A DNA stretch of 64,000 nucleotides from Bacteroidota bacterium (GTDB lineage: Bacteria; Bacteroidota; JABWAT01). The translations under genes and the position numbers were made by a program. The DNA is taken from NCBI GenBank assembly GCA_020161835.1, contig JAIUNL010000017.1:1-64000 (forward strand), in the 5' to 3' direction. Of the stretch, positions 55,290-63,973 are shown piece after piece (within the stretch, counting starts at the first letter, position 1; every line of letters begins with the position of its first letter). The notes below the pieces were generated by a model. That model saw only the letters and a program-made list of their open reading frames with translations. It ran no database searches and was not told the DNA's origin.

Positions 55290-55314
55290 GTTTTTTACCT
55301 TCAGCAAAACCCAA

Positions 55315-56403
55315 TCAATGCCACTTGAACAGTTTTAATCCTGCCGAAAATGTAATCAGACCTATTGTCAGTAATATTCCCACCGGCAGCAAAGTATCAC
55401 CAAAACCGGCACCTTCAATAAAAATTGCCCTGGTCGCATCGGCTAATAAGGTTAAAGGCAGAAATTGAATGATTGAAACCACTGTTTCCGGGAAATTATG
55501 GTAACTGAAGAAAATGCCGGAAAGAACCATCATCGGCATTGATATGGCATTAATGAAACCAATTCCAATATTGGTTTTTTCGACTCTTGCGGCCACTAAA
55601 AGTGAAATACCGGTAAAAGCAAAGGCTCCGGTTAAGAATAGTAAAATCACGCCCATCAAACTTCCCTGCGGATAAATCCCAAAAAAGAAATAGGCAAAAG
55701 TGAGTAAAATTCCAGCCTCAATAAATGCCAATAATAATCTTGCAACCATTAGCGACAAGATAAATTCGTATCGTTTCATGGGTGTTGCAAGCATTCGTCT
55801 GAGCAATTTCTTCATTCTGAATTCAATCAGGGAAAACCCGATTCCCCACAGAAACGAATTCATCATGCCAAACACAAGTAAACCCGGAATCAGGAAATCA
55901 ATATACCTCGTCCCGGGCAGAGTTAAGGGTTGAATCGTGGTTCCCTTTTCTTCTGCTGAAAGTTGGCCAGGTTCTGATTGGATCATAAAATAGGCAAGTT
56001 GAGCTGAAGCGTTTGCTTTGTCAAAATGAAAAGAAACCGTTGAATCAGATGTTCTGGAAAGGTAAAGGGGAATAATTCCCCGTTTTAAAAAGACAATGGC
56101 TGAATCTTCAGTTATCTGTTTCAGATGCAGGATCATTTGTCCTGAAGCTGCAGATCCAACTTTAAATTCAATTTGTCCGTGATCATCTTTTGCTCCCGAC
56201 TTAACCAATTCAGAAAAACTGCCGGTTTTTGGCAGGCTTCCAACAAACCCTATCGTTTGGTGGATTTCGGTTTTTTCAGAAAAAGCAGCGCCCAATGTTG
56301 CAGCAATTGCAACCGGAAAAACGACCGACCAAAATAAGATGGCAGGTTCACGGTAAAATTCACGAAACTGAACCAATACAAGTTTCCAGAAAGATGCAGA
56401 CAT
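55315..56403 (-). CDS. ABC-2-type permease of an ABC exporter
   Basis: A 362-residue membrane subunit, with one N-terminal TM helix (about 20-40), a large extracytoplasmic domain, then a cluster of five helices from about residue 175 (YIDFLIPGLLVFGMMNSF onward). The middle segment ETTIQPLTLPGTR-type linker and the SMPMMVLSGIFFSYHNFP motif are typical of ABC-2 permeases. Works with the ATPase encoded upstream; substrate unknown, drug or lipid export is plausible. Its ATG at 56403 overlaps the ATPase stop by one nt. Confidence 0.88.
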   Translation of the reverse strand: MSASFWKLVLVQFREFYREPAILFWSVVFPVAIAATLGAAFSEKTEIHQTIGFVGSLPKTGSFSELVKSGAKDDHGQIEFKVGSAASGQMILHLKQITEDSAIVFLKRGIIPLYLSRTSDSTVSFHFDKANASAQLAYFMIQSEPGQLSAEEKGTTIQPLTLPGTRYIDFLIPGLLVFGMMNSFLWGIGFSLIEFRMKKLLRRMLATPMKRYEFILSLMVARLLLAFIEAGILLTFAYFFFGIYPQGSLMGVILLFLTGAFAFTGISLLVAARVEKTNIGIGFINAISMPMMVLSGIFFSYHNFPETVVSIIQFLPLTLLADATRAIFIEGAGFGDTLLPVGILLTIGLITFSAGLKLFKWH

Positions 56404-57359
56404 CAGGCCTCCTCAGACAGATGCTGACCTGTCATTTCAATAAATAAATCATCAAGTGTACGCCGGGTACATTTCAGTGACCGGATTGAATTATCTGTTG
56501 CAGTAATTTTAGACAAAAGTAATTGAACCGCAGCCGGTGTATCAGTTACAGTAAAAGTGTGAACAAGTCTATTTTCGAGCGTATGATAGGTCATAAAAAC
56601 CGGATTTCCGGCGAGTTCTCCCAGATCAACAGGCTGATGGGTTTGTATTTCAATTTGCTCACCACCGCCACTTGCACTCAATAATTCTTCCAATGTTCCC
56701 TGAGTAAGAATTTCACCTTTATTCATCATTACAATCCGGTCACAAAGGTATTCGGCCTCTTCCATGTAATGTGTGGTGAGAATCAGCGTTGTTCCGGTTT
56801 CCTTCAGTTTCATCATAATATCCCAAAGATCACGCCTTGCTGAAGGATCAAGACCTGTCGTGGGTTCATCAAGTAAAAGCAATTCAGGATAGTTAAGAAG
56901 AGCCACGCCAATTGCAAGTCTCTGGCGTTGTCCGCCCGAAAGATTGGCAGTGTAACTATTTCGTTTTTCTTCGAGCCGAATAAGGGTAAGAATCTCCTCA
57001 CACCGATCCCTTTTTATTCCGAAAAAAGAAGCAAAAAGATCGAGGGTTTCCCAAACGGTAATTTTGTCGATGAAATGGGTTTCCTGCAAAGAAAGACCAA
57101 TTCTTTGTCTGAGGGGCTGTTCATTTCCCTTCCAGGTTTTACCAAAAAGAAGGATCTCACCCGAATCCGGTTTTTGAATGCCTTCAATCATTTCTACCAA
57201 AGTGGTTTTCCCAGCACCATTCGGACCTAAAAGAGCAACAAATTCACCCTTTTTGATTTGAAGGGACAGATCTTTGACTGCAACAAGTTCTTTGAAAGTT
57301 TTCCTGACATGCCGGGCGTCAATGACTGGATTTTCAATTTGAGGTTGTGTTATCATCAT
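56403..57359 (-). CDS. ATP-binding subunit of an ABC exporter
   Basis: A 318-residue ABC ATPase. Walker A LLGPNGAGKTTLVEMI (about 43-58), Q-loop SLQETHF, signature NLSGGQRQRLAIG, Walker B LLLLDEPTTGLDPSAR and switch His in TTHYMEEAE. The C-terminal segment (about 240-315) is the DrrA-type extension. Pairs with the ABC-2 permease in a CcmA/DrrA-like exporter. A second ATG is adjacent at 57356. No ribosome site is obvious. Confidence 0.95.
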   Translation of the reverse strand: MMITQPQIENPVIDARHVRKTFKELVAVKDLSLQIKKGEFVALLGPNGAGKTTLVEMIEGIQKPDSGEILLFGKTWKGNEQPLRQRIGLSLQETHFIDKITVWETLDLFASFFGIKRDRCEEILTLIRLEEKRNSYTANLSGGQRQRLAIGVALLNYPELLLLDEPTTGLDPSARRDLWDIMMKLKETGTTLILTTHYMEEAEYLCDRIVMMNKGEILTQGTLEELLSASGGGEQIEIQTHQPVDLGELAGNPVFMTYHTLENRLVHTFTVTDTPAAVQLLLSKITATDNSIRSLKCTRRTLDDLFIEMTGQHLSEEA

Positions 57360-57431
57360 AAGTGACCATTAAAATAGTACGGTGGGTAGTTCTACTGAAC
57401 AACAGAAGTGTTCTTATAATTTCGGACAGAT

Positions 57432-57468
57432 AAAAAAAATCCAGAACCTGTTTAAAAGCTCTGGATTT
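57432..57468 (-). terminator. Intrinsic terminator after the small exported protein gene
   Basis: Minus strand AAATCCAGA (57468-57460) and TCTGGATTT (57445-57437) with a 14-nt loop, followed by a run of eight Ts (57439-57432). Confidence 0.85.
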
Positions 57469-57509
57469 AACTGTGTTTTTAAGAACGAACTGAAAATTTT
57501 GAATCTGAA

Positions 57510-58136
57510 TTATTCGGCAAGAGTTGCTTTTATCTTTTTAAAATCAATTGCCTGGGCGTAAGCAGTTACAATTGTTTTATCTTTTACATCAGAACCAGAA
57601 ATGGTAACAACTACATTATTACCCACCACAAGAGTAATTTCATGGGAGTTATTCTCAGGTTCAAACTTTTCAAATCCCTTTTCTCCACCAATTTTGACTG
57701 ATTTTCCCATACTTCCGGCCATCATCGGGTTATTGATCATCATCGCCATGGTTGCCATCATCGGCGAATTTACAACGATCGAAATTTTCACTGTTGAAGT
57801 AGTATTCAGATCCTCTTCACTTTTGGAAGTAGAAATCGTGTAGGTTTTTTCAGCCCCGGTTCCACCTCCAAGCATTGCCAGACCCGCTTGATTCATTGCA
57901 TTTGAGGATTCTTCCGTCCAATCCTTCAGGGGTGCAGGAAGTGCCTTGCCAAGTTCCTCTGCGATTTTATTATTAATTTCTACAATGGCGGTTTGCAATG
58001 CAGTACTTGCTGCAGACCATTTCTGTGATTTAACTGCATCCAAAGCTTCTTTGATTGCAGTTTCTGCTTCTGTTTGTGCAAAAACTGAAGTATTGGCAAT
58101 TATGAATCCGGCGAAAAGAAAAACAATTTTTTTCAT
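57510..58136 (-). CDS. Small exported protein of unknown function
   Basis: A 208-residue protein with signal peptide (1-21, cleavage after VFAQ). The N-terminal part (about 22-70) is helical and Ala-rich; the centre has a Gly/Met-rich stretch NSPMMATMAMMINNPMMAG, then an Asn/Lys/Asp beta segment. I recognise no domain. The Met-rich stretch could bind copper or be a hydrophobic lipid-facing surface. Has a well-defined promoter and terminator, so it is its own transcription unit. Confidence 0.78.
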   Translation of the reverse strand: MKKIVFLFAGFIIANTSVFAQTEAETAIKEALDAVKSQKWSAASTALQTAIVEINNKIAEELGKALPAPLKDWTEESSNAMNQAGLAMLGGGTGAEKTYTISTSKSEEDLNTTSTVKISIVVNSPMMATMAMMINNPMMAGSMGKSVKIGGEKGFEKFEPENNSHEITLVVGNNVVVTISGSDVKDKTIVTAYAQAIDFKKIKATLAE

Positions 58137-58161
58137 TGATTGACCTTTTTTGGTTAAAAAT

Positions 58162-58192
58162 CAAAACTACATCGTTTGAAAAACCAAATCAA
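58162..58192 (-). promoter_or_regulatory. Bacteroidota-type promoter of the small exported protein gene
   Basis: Minus strand TTGA (58192-58189), 19-nt spacer, TAGTTTTG (58169-58162). Confidence 0.75.
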
Positions 58193-58242
58193 CAAGTAAA
58201 GACAAAGAAGTCTCATTCTCGTGATTCAGCCAACACCCAATT

Positions 58243-58842
58243 TCAAAACAGAGAAAGAAAAACCTGAAAAAATTCGGGATACAACAGTAAAGTAACCACA
58301 AACCCGGTAATCGCACCAGTAAAGTGGGCAGAATGGTTAATGTTTCCCCAATTGTATTTTGCAGCAAGAGCAGTACCGGCAAGATAAAGAATTGCAAAAA
58401 TCCAGGCCGGAATTCCAATCGGAATTAAAAAGAGGTAAATCTCAGTTTGCGGATAGAATAAAATAAAGCTGTACAGAACACCCGAAATTGCCCCTGATGC
58501 TCCAAGGCTGGCATAATTTTCATCGTTTTTGTGTTTGATAAGGGTGGGTATATCTGCAATCACAAGACTCAGAGCATAAATCAGGAAAAAGGATTGTGAA
58601 CCGATTGTTTTTTCAAGCGGAAAAGCAAAAAAGTAAAACGTGACCAGATTAAAAAGTAAATGTGCCCAACTGGCATGAACAAATCCACTTGTCACAATGG
58701 TAAAATAATCTTTGCCACGGTGAATCGAAAAAGGATGAAGCATGGTTCTTCCGATGAATGCAGGATTGTACAGAAGTCCGTACAAACTGGGCAGAAGAAT
58801 CAGAACCAATAAAATTGTTGAAACGGGAGCAGAATTGAACAT
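58243..58842 (-). CDS. Rhomboid-family intramembrane serine protease
   Basis: A 199-residue polytopic membrane protease with about six helices. HASWAHLLFN (residues 56-65) is the L1-loop/TM2 His-Asn motif; the active serine lies in LGASGAISG (Ser 116), and the base in NHSAHFTGA (His 173). The minimal size fits the basic six-helix bacterial rhomboid. Substrate unknown. ATG at 58842; upstream is an unusual heptamer array. Confidence 0.92.
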   Translation of the reverse strand: MFNSAPVSTILLVLILLPSLYGLLYNPAFIGRTMLHPFSIHRGKDYFTIVTSGFVHASWAHLLFNLVTFYFFAFPLEKTIGSQSFFLIYALSLVIADIPTLIKHKNDENYASLGASGAISGVLYSFILFYPQTEIYLFLIPIGIPAWIFAILYLAGTALAAKYNWGNINHSAHFTGAITGFVVTLLLYPEFFQVFLSLF

Positions 58843-58850
58843 GGAAATAG

Positions 58851-58892
58851 TTATAAGTTATAAGTTATAAGTTATAAGTTATAAGTGGTAAG
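58851..58892. repeat. Perfect heptamer array TTATAAG x5 plus one variant
   Basis: Five exact copies of TTATAAG (58851-58885) and TGGTAAG (58886-58892). It lies 8 nt upstream of the rhomboid ATG, in its leader, and is the clearest of the heptad tracts. Word content matches the 6731 tract on the opposite strand. Confidence 0.85.
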
Positions 58893-58915
58893 TGTAAAAT
58901 AATGAGTTGGCTGTC

Positions 58916-58936
58916 ATCCCGGACTTGATCCGGGAT
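58916..58936. repeat. Short palindrome ATCCCGG-7-CCGGGAT
   Basis: ATCCCGG (58916-58922), 7-nt loop, CCGGGAT (58930-58936), within a GTCATCCCGGACTTGATCC-type core that I know as a common intergenic palindrome in bacteria. Twenty-three nt from the heptamer array. Confidence 0.65.
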
Positions 58937-58991
58937 CCATGACTTTATGATTCATTTTTTTTAGACAACCCTTTTTCATTCAATAAAAGAA

Positions 58992-60671
58992 TTACAAATC
59001 GGTAACGCAACCCAACGAGGCTGATGAAACCAGTTTTGCATATTTGTAAAGTACACCTTCTGTAGCCGGTAAAGGAGGTTGAATCCAGGATTTTTTTCTT
59101 TCCTCAATTTCCTTTTCTGAAACTGCCACTGAAATTTCGTTCTTATTAGCATCCAGAGTAATGATATCACCTTCTTTTACAAGACCAATCAGTCCGCCAA
59201 CGTAGGCTTCCGGAGAAATATGTCCGACAACGAATCCGTGAGTTCCACCTGAGAAACGTCCGTCAGTTATGAGTGCAACACTTTTACCCAATCCGGCGCC
59301 CATAATTGCTGCCGTAATGGAAAGCATTTCACGCATTCCGGGTCCGCCTTTCGGACCTTCATACCGGATGACCACAACATCACCCGCCACAACCTTGCCT
59401 TGTTCTATTCCAAGAAGTGCAGCTTCTTCACCATCATAAACTTTTGCAGGTCCGGTAAACGCCAAACCTTCTTTTCCGGTAATTTTGGCAACTGAACCTT
59501 CGGGTGCGAGATTTCCATATAAAATCTGAAGGTGACCTGATTTTTTAATCGGATTCGACAGAGGAAAAATGACGGGTTGATTGGGTGCCAAGTCCGGGCA
59601 TTTATCCAGATTTTCTTCAAGGGTATAACCTGTACACGTCAGAACATTTCCCTTCAATAACCCATTTTTCAGCAGTAATTTTTGTACGGCAGGAACACCG
59701 CCGATTTTATGCAGATCTTCAAAAACATATTTACCGGATGGTTTCAGGTCGGCAATAAACGGAACCTGATTTGAAACCATCTGAAAGTCATCAATAGTGA
59801 GTTTTACATGTGCTGAATGTGCCATTGCAAGAAGGTGAAGAACCGCATTGGTTGAACCGCCAAGAGCAATGACAACGGCAATCGCATTCAGAAAAGCATC
59901 ACGGGTCATGATATCCCGAGGTTTAATATCTTTTTCAAGCAGATTGAGAATTGCCTTTCCGGCATTCCGGCATTCAGCATATTTCTCTTTTGAATCAGCT
60001 GGTAAAGAAGAACTATATGGAAGTGACATTCCCAATGTTTCAATAGCTGAAGCCATTGTATTTGCAGTGTACATCCCGCCACAAGCTCCCTGTCCCGGAC
60101 AGGCATGTTTTAAAACATCACACATTTCAAGTTCTGTTATATTTCCAGAAAGAAATTCTCCATAACTTTCAAATGCTGAAACCACATCGAGTTTTCTATC
60201 ACCCAAATGTCCTGCTCTGATAGTTCCGCCATAAATCATGATTGAAGGGCGGTTAATTCTCGCCATTGCAATCAAAGATCCCGGTATATTTTTATCACAA
60301 CCCGGAAGTGAAATATTTGCATCATACCATTGTGCACGCATCACGGTTTCGATAGAATCTGCAATCACATCACGTGATGGAAGTGAGGCCTTCATGCCCT
60401 GAGTTCCCATTGAAATTCCGTCACTTACTCCAATGGTGTGAAAAATAAGCCCAACCAGTCCGGCTTCATTAACACCCTTTTTAACTTCAAGTGCCAGTTC
60501 ATTTAGGTGCATGTTGCACGGATTTCCATCCCAACCCATACTGGCAATTCCAACCTGTGGCTTTTTCATGTCATCATCAGTTAAACCGATGCCATATAAC
60601 ATGGCCTTAGATCCAACCTGACTTTGCTTTTCTGTAAGTTCTGAACTGAATTTGTTAAGTTTTTCAGACAT
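58992..60671 (-). CDS. ilvD: Dihydroxy-acid dehydratase
   Basis: Fe-S dehydratase making the 2-oxoacid precursors of valine, isoleucine and leucine. It has 559 residues. [11 protein letters not shown] and [17 protein letters not shown] contain cluster cysteines; [22 protein letters not shown] is the C-terminal signature. Active residues intact. ATG at 60671. No other ilv gene is near; the oxoacid:ferredoxin oxidoreductase diverges from it across 357 bp. Confidence 0.97.
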   Translation of the reverse strand: MSEKLNKFSSELTEKQSQVGSKAMLYGIGLTDDDMKKPQVGIASMGWDGNPCNMHLNELALEVKKGVNEAGLVGLIFHTIGVSDGISMGTQGMKASLPSRDVIADSIETVMRAQWYDANISLPGCDKNIPGSLIAMARINRPSIMIYGGTIRAGHLGDRKLDVVSAFESYGEFLSGNITELEMCDVLKHACPGQGACGGMYTANTMASAIETLGMSLPYSSSLPADSKEKYAECRNAGKAILNLLEKDIKPRDIMTRDAFLNAIAVVIALGGSTNAVLHLLAMAHSAHVKLTIDDFQMVSNQVPFIADLKPSGKYVFEDLHKIGGVPAVQKLLLKNGLLKGNVLTCTGYTLEENLDKCPDLAPNQPVIFPLSNPIKKSGHLQILYGNLAPEGSVAKITGKEGLAFTGPAKVYDGEEAALLGIEQGKVVAGDVVVIRYEGPKGGPGMREMLSITAAIMGAGLGKSVALITDGRFSGGTHGFVVGHISPEAYVGGLIGLVKEGDIITLDANKNEISVAVSEKEIEERKKSWIQPPLPATEGVLYKYAKLVSSASLGCVTDL

Positions 60672-61028
60672 GGTAAATTGTTTCTTTTATTTGTTGAAAA
60701 ATTGTGTGTTAATAAACCTGCAGAAATACCCGACCAGTTTATCGATTTATTTCTCAAAATAAGAATTTTATATTTTCCGATGAAACCTCTTTCTTAAAAT
60801 CTTTAGGTAATATTCAAAAAAACTTCCTTTTGTTAAGTCTTGAGTGTATCAACTTTTCATCATTCCGCAGATCAATAAACATTCCTTACTTATTATTTTA
60901 CAAGTACTTAGCTGTAGTTATTCTTCTAATTATAATCCGATTAGTTTTCCCGGGAAACCTATTATTTATTGTGAAAATGGGGTAATTTTATGGCAACTAA
61001 ATTCACTTCATCCACAAGGAGGAAGACA
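60672..61028. other. 357-bp AT-rich divergent intergenic region
   Basis: Between ilvD (minus) and the oxoacid oxidoreductase genes (plus). Very AT-rich, with a TTCCCGGGAA palindrome (60945-60954). No consensus TAnnTTTG match was found; minus-strand TATTTCTG near 60730 is one mismatch away. An open frame 60844-61065 has no coding support. Confidence 0.6.
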
Positions 61029-62426
61029 ATGCCAAATTCACGAGAGAACCTTTTACCGGCTGTAGATCCCGCCTATTGTAAAGGGTGTGCCAGGTGCATC
61101 GATGCCTGTTTGCATAATTGCATCGAAATGGGAAATGAAATTAATCCTCTGACCGGTTTGACTCCGGTCATTCTTCATCTTGAAGATTGTACCCATTGCG
61201 GATTGTGTGTGACTGCTTGCCCGGAACCGTATGGACTTCACATGGATTCGATAACAGATGATTACTCTGCAGTTCGTCCTGAAACCTTTGATGGTGTTGT
61301 TAAAACCCGTCCAAAAGCAGCTTCAATTCCCTCAACGAAAATCCCCATCGATCCGGGAAAACCCATTCTGATCAAAGGAACTTATGCATCATCCATTGGT
61401 GCAGTATTGGCCGGTTGCCGCCATTTTTACGGTTACCCGATTACTCCTTCAACTGAAGGAGCTGAATTGATGGCAAAATTGCTCCCGAATCTGGATGGAA
61501 TTTTCATTCAGGCAGTTTCTGAAGTTGCTGCCATCAATATGCTTTACGGTACAGGTGGTGCAGGACTTCCCTGTATGACGTTCACATCCTCACCTGGATT
61601 TTCTCTGATGCTTGAGGGAATTTCGTATATGATCGGGTCTGAAGTTCCTTCAGTAATTGTTAATATTATGCGTGGCGGACCTGGTCTTGGAAATATTGCA
61701 CCTGAACAGAGTGATTTAAAATTGGTTTGTCATGGTTTGGGTCACGGAAACACACAATGTGTTGTTCTTGCACCGGCAACTCCTCAGGAAATGCTGGATT
61801 TAACCATGCTCGCTTTTGACCTGACTTTTAAATACAGAAATCCGGTTATTATTATCGGCGATGGATATCTGGGGCAAATAACAGGAAAAGTTTCTCTTCC
61901 CGATTACATGATTCAACCGGGACTTCCTGATTGGGCCGTTTATGGCGATGCAGGTCATCGTGGGAATCTGATTGCTTCAATTGACATTACCGAACCGGAC
62001 CTGGAAGCAAGAAACATAAGACTGAATCATAAATATGACACGATGATCAAGGCTGAGCAACGGTCTGATTCTTTCTTCTGTGAGGATGCTGAGATTTTAT
62101 TGGTTGCAATGAATACACCCGCCCAAATGGCAAAAGGTGCTGTTCAGCAATTAAGGAGTGAAGGTGTAAAAGTAGGCTTATTCCGACCCATCACAGCCTG
62201 GCCTTTTCCTGTTGATGCACTTGCAAAACTAATTCCACAAATCCGTCAGATTGTTGTGGTTGAAGCCAGTAACGGTCAGTTGGAGGATGAAATCAGACTT
62301 TCATTGAGTAAAGCTGGCGTTACCCAATTGCCACCTATAAGTTTTGTAAGAAGATTTGGTGGGATTCTTCCGCAGACCCACGAAATTGTTGAGAAAATTC
62401 ACGCACTGGAAGGAGTTGTAGCATGA
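61029..62426 (+). CDS. 2-oxoacid:ferredoxin oxidoreductase, fused delta (ferredoxin) and alpha subunits
   Basis: About 465 residues. The N-terminal 75 residues are a 2x[4Fe-4S] ferredoxin (Cys 17/20/23/27 and 54/57/60/64). The rest is the alpha (pyrimidine/domain I-II) subunit: GCRHFYGYPITPSTEGAE, FIQAVSEVAAINM and RGGPGLGNIAPEQSD are typical of KorA/VorB. Together with the next gene it oxidises a 2-oxoacid to acyl-CoA, reducing ferredoxin. I start at ATG 61029 after a strong AAGGAGG site (61016-61022), not the earlier in-frame ATG at 60990. Substrate may be 2-oxoglutarate or a branched 2-oxoacid. Overlaps the next gene by 4 nt. Confidence 0.9.
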   Translation: MPNSRENLLPAVDPAYCKGCARCIDACLHNCIEMGNEINPLTGLTPVILHLEDCTHCGLCVTACPEPYGLHMDSITDDYSAVRPETFDGVVKTRPKAASIPSTKIPIDPGKPILIKGTYASSIGAVLAGCRHFYGYPITPSTEGAELMAKLLPNLDGIFIQAVSEVAAINMLYGTGGAGLPCMTFTSSPGFSLMLEGISYMIGSEVPSVIVNIMRGGPGLGNIAPEQSDLKLVCHGLGHGNTQCVVLAPATPQEMLDLTMLAFDLTFKYRNPVIIIGDGYLGQITGKVSLPDYMIQPGLPDWAVYGDAGHRGNLIASIDITEPDLEARNIRLNHKYDTMIKAEQRSDSFFCEDAEILLVAMNTPAQMAKGAVQQLRSEGVKVGLFRPITAWPFPVDALAKLIPQIRQIVVVEASNGQLEDEIRLSLSKAGVTQLPPISFVRRFGGILPQTHEIVEKIHALEGVVA

Positions 62427-63847
62427 GCGCATTTTATAATACCTTTGAACGCCATTCACATGGTGAAGGATTAAAAGGCCACTCAACTCATTACTGTCCG
62501 GGTTGTGGTCATGGTTTGGCTCATAAGTTTCTAGCAGAAAGTATCGATGAACTGGGTATTCAGGACCGCACCATTGCCATTTCTCCGGTAGGATGTTCAG
62601 TATTCCTCTATTATTATATGGATGTAGGAAACTCTCAGGCTGCACATGGCCGTGCTCCGGCAGTTGCAATCGGACACAAAATGGCAAATCCAAATTCTAT
62701 TGTGGTAAGCTATCAGGGGGATGGAGATTTAGCTTCAATCGGGCTTGCTGAAATTATTTCCGCTGCACAAATGGGATTGCCCATTTCAGTCATTTTTGTG
62801 AATAATGCAATTTACGGTATGACAGGTGGACAAATGGCACCAACTACTTTAAAGGGAATGAAAACAATGACTTCCCCTTATGGCCGTAACGAAAACATGG
62901 GATCCCCACTCAAAATGGCGGAACTCATTGCCCAAATGGATTCCCCTATTTATGTTGAACGGGTTGCCCTTTTTGATTCCAAACAAAGAATCCGTGCAAA
63001 AAAAGCGATAAAAAAAGCTTTACAGATTCAGGTTGAAAACAAAGGATTTTCTTTTGTTGAAGTTCTGGCAGAATGTCCGACTCACCTTCATCTTTCACCT
63101 TCTGATGCTCAGGATTGGGTAAAAAACTCAATGCTGCCTGTCTTCCCTCTTGGTGTTAAAAAAGATGTTGAACCGACACATATCTTCAGCTTTGAAAAAC
63201 CATCATTTGAATCTGCAAAATTACTTAGTCTCATTGGGGCAACTGCAGAAGATGTTCCAAAATTTGCTGATACTTTTCCAAAACATATCGATCCGCTTGA
63301 TATCAGCTTAAAATTGGCAGGTTCTGGCGGGGATGGAGCACAAACAGCTGCCCTTCTGATTACAAGAACAGCGATAAATGAAGGTTTTGATTCAACACAT
63401 ATTCCAAGCTACGGTCCTGAATCAAGAGGTGGAACGAGTTATGCTGACGTTCATATTGCCGAAATGGAGGTTCTCTCTCCATCAGCACCAGATCCCCATA
63501 TCCTGATTGCTTTCAATCAGCCAAGTATGGATAAATTTGCACCAAAGGTTAGAGAAAACGGGATCATTATTGGCGACAGTACCGTTATTCATACAATGCC
63601 TGCCATTGACCCTACTGTTAAAATTGTGATGGTTCCAATGTCAGCAATTGCAACTGAACTTGGCAAAATCATGGTAAAGAATGTAGTTGCACTCGGGGCA
63701 CTTCAGGCGGCTACCGGATTATTTCCGGAGCAGTCTTTCCTAACTGCAATTCAACAGGGGTTAAAGGACAAGAAGGAATTATTTCCTCTAAACGTAGAAG
63801 CTTTCCATCGGGGTATGGAAGCAGCTCTGAAATCTGAAAAAATATAA
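62423..63847 (+). CDS. 2-oxoacid:ferredoxin oxidoreductase, fused beta (TPP) and gamma subunits
   Basis: A 474-residue fusion. Beta part (about 1-280): YCPGCGHGL (24-32), the thiamine-diphosphate motif GDGDLASIG (99-107) and NNAIYGMTGGQMAPTT (about 129-144). Gamma part (from about 292): LAGSGGDGAQTAA, IPSYGPESRGGTSYADVHIA and GALQAATGLFPEQ. With the upstream delta-alpha protein this gives a complete two-chain enzyme, CoA-dependent. TPP motif intact. Followed by a 14-bp hairpin. Confidence 0.92.
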   Translation: MSAFYNTFERHSHGEGLKGHSTHYCPGCGHGLAHKFLAESIDELGIQDRTIAISPVGCSVFLYYYMDVGNSQAAHGRAPAVAIGHKMANPNSIVVSYQGDGDLASIGLAEIISAAQMGLPISVIFVNNAIYGMTGGQMAPTTLKGMKTMTSPYGRNENMGSPLKMAELIAQMDSPIYVERVALFDSKQRIRAKKAIKKALQIQVENKGFSFVEVLAECPTHLHLSPSDAQDWVKNSMLPVFPLGVKKDVEPTHIFSFEKPSFESAKLLSLIGATAEDVPKFADTFPKHIDPLDISLKLAGSGGDGAQTAALLITRTAINEGFDSTHIPSYGPESRGGTSYADVHIAEMEVLSPSAPDPHILIAFNQPSMDKFAPKVRENGIIIGDSTVIHTMPAIDPTVKIVMVPMSAIATELGKIMVKNVVALGALQAATGLFPEQSFLTAIQQGLKDKKELFPLNVEAFHRGMEAALKSEKI

Positions 63848-63854
63848 ACGTATA

Positions 63855-63893
63855 TTGAGTCTGTCCGGAATTATTTTGGCCGGACAGACTCAA
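63855..63893 (+). terminator. Strong hairpin after the oxoacid oxidoreductase operon
   Basis: Perfect 14-bp stem: TTGAGTCTGTCCGG (63855-63868) and CCGGACAGACTCAA (63880-63893), 11-nt loop. There is no T-tract, so it may act as an mRNA-stabilising 3' structure rather than an intrinsic terminator. Confidence 0.55.
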
Positions 63894-63973
63894 CCATTAA
63901 TCAAAATGATTACAATTGGTCATTTTCTGAGATAGAAAGTTTATACCATTTTAAATAATTTATTAGTATTTAG

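Noticed and set aside
60990..61028. Thirteen-residue N-terminal extension of the delta-alpha oxidoreductase subunit
   Set aside because: The strong AAGGAGG site lies within it and serves the ATG at 61029.
60844..61065. Open frame in the ilvD-oxidoreductase gap
   Set aside because: AT-rich composition, no ribosome site, and it runs into the oxidoreductase gene in another frame.
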